A stretch of 64,000 nucleotides of DNA, taken from assembly GCA_030549775.1 (NCBI GenBank), contig CM060175.1:36826318-36890317 (forward strand), given 5' to 3'. Shown in pieces: positions 62,853-64,000 of this stretch (position 1 is its first letter; every line of letters begins with the position of its first letter). Position numbers and translations under genes: made by a program. Source of the stretch: Tamarix chinensis. Its lineage: Eukaryota; Streptophyta; Magnoliopsida; Caryophyllales; Tamaricaceae. The notes below the pieces were generated by a model that was not told the DNA's origin, made no database searches, and worked only from the letters and a program-made list of their open reading frames with translations.

Positions 62853-64000
62853 CTTTCAAAAATCCTTATTAGTTGAGGATGTTCATGATTTTAAAATACA
62901 ACTTTTCTATTTTCTAAGGTTTACTATATGCCTTGAATGATTACACATCTTACTAGTGTATTTGTGGCTTTTTATTTTTATTTATTTTCTTACATTTCCT
63001 AATGGCTTGAACTAACATAAGACTTGTTGTCCACTTTTGAGCTTTGATCTTTATCAAGATTCATTTATAATGTGTATTTTTGAATTCCTTATGATATTAT
63101 GAGTATCCTAGACATTTTTTAAATAGCATTTGGAGTTATTTGTCAAAAAAAATCACTAGTTGTAATACTAATATACTTTAACTAATTTTTTAAGCCTTTA
63201 AATGACCCAATTAGATATCAAAATTATGTGAAACATTAGGTATTACTATATTTTAGGTTTCTTGAGAATTTCATAAATTAAAAATTCTATACAAGTGATT
63301 TTATAATTTTTTCATGGAAATAGATGTTATTAGCAGCATATATATTATCTAAGTCCATTTTTCTTCTCCCAATGTACTATAACCTTCACCCAATTAATCT
63401 CTATAGGTCATTTGAGATTAGAATGAATCCCAATCACTCATTTTCCCCCACCTTGGGTGCTCCACCTACACCTTTTACATTGATATTTTTCACTAAAAAT
63501 ATCATAAAATTTATTAACTATGTTTCCATTAAACTTACAATTTTACCCTCCTTGTCCTCATCAATTGTCATTTTTTCCAAGTCCCTTATATTCCTTTATC
63601 TCTCCATTGAATCACCATCTTATTCTTCCCCAAAGTTTTTGCTCCATTACAAATTCATCCTCCTCCATTTTTAACTTTCATGCTTACAAAAATTCATCAT
63701 TTTGGTTCATTATTCTTCTCCTTCAATTATCCTTCATTTTTTAACCTTCTATAAGTTATTGTCTATATTTATTTGGGTATTTTTTTGGGTTTTGGAAGAA
63801 TTACTTTGGGTTTGAATCTTCATCTTTTGTTCTTTTTGAAGCTATATTCAAAGTAAGTATTATGGTTTTACTATTTATATATGTAAGCATATATTAGTAG
63901 TTTTTGTTGGTTGATCTATGTTATGGTACATTTGTGGGTTCCAATAGTTATGGAGATTTTAGGTCCCTTTGATGTTTTTTTATATTGATGAAATCATGTT
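62853..64000. other. No recognised feature
   Basis: AT-rich sequence followed by a CT-rich zone (63430-63740) that resembles the promoter-proximal part of the plus-strand LTRs, so it may be part of another LTR, but neither end nor coding motif is visible. Confidence 0.4.

Overview
This window reads as intergenic heterochromatin of a flowering plant (nuclear DNA). It is AT-rich, holds no convincing intact host gene, and is almost entirely transposable elements in layers. All recognisable coding sequence belongs to plant transposons: a CACTA (En/Spm) DNA transposon, a Ty1/copia retrotransposon with an Angela-type terminus and polypurine tract, and Ty3/gypsy gag and pol remnants. Hexameric CCCTAA (TTAGGG-type) telomere-like blocks inside the CACTA element are weakly suggestive of an Asparagales-type genome, but this does not settle the species.

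Layout. 1-7746: the 5' part of a CACTA element on the minus strand, with decayed transposase and second-gene coding, a 2.5 kb non-coding 5' region, six subterminal palindromes and the terminus CACTACTACAAAAA at 7746; its other end lies outside the window. 7747-30734: one old long LTR on the minus strand (called D) split by four insertions: the CACTA element at its left, solo LTR A (8276-15004, target duplication ATAAA) which itself holds solo LTR C (10641-14572, duplication CTCAT), a full-length copia element (16368-24398, duplication GAAGG, two 1388-bp LTRs), and solo LTR B (25266-30479, duplication GCTAG). 30735-35485: AT-rich low-complexity or possibly low-copy DNA with a degraded MITE-like element and microsatellites. 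35486-41327: a plus-strand LTR element whose interior has only gag. 41334-42262: a decayed gypsy integrase fragment. 42322-45298: solo LTR F (duplication TTAAT). 45304-49231: a degenerate LTR-like stretch. 49511-62852: three same-orientation long LTRs (G, H, I, minus strand) separated by short gag-only interiors. 62853-64000: no feature recognised.

How the parts relate. Nothing here looks able to act on its own: every coding region carries stops, frameshifts or deletions. The clearest biological signals are (1) an order of insertion events that can be read from nested target-site duplications, (2) a high ratio of solo LTRs to full elements, implying frequent LTR-LTR recombination, and (3) a family of long-LTR elements whose interior is reduced to PBS - gag with zinc knuckles - PPT in three separate interiors, which fits a non-autonomous gag-only (TR-GAG-like) retrotransposon family.
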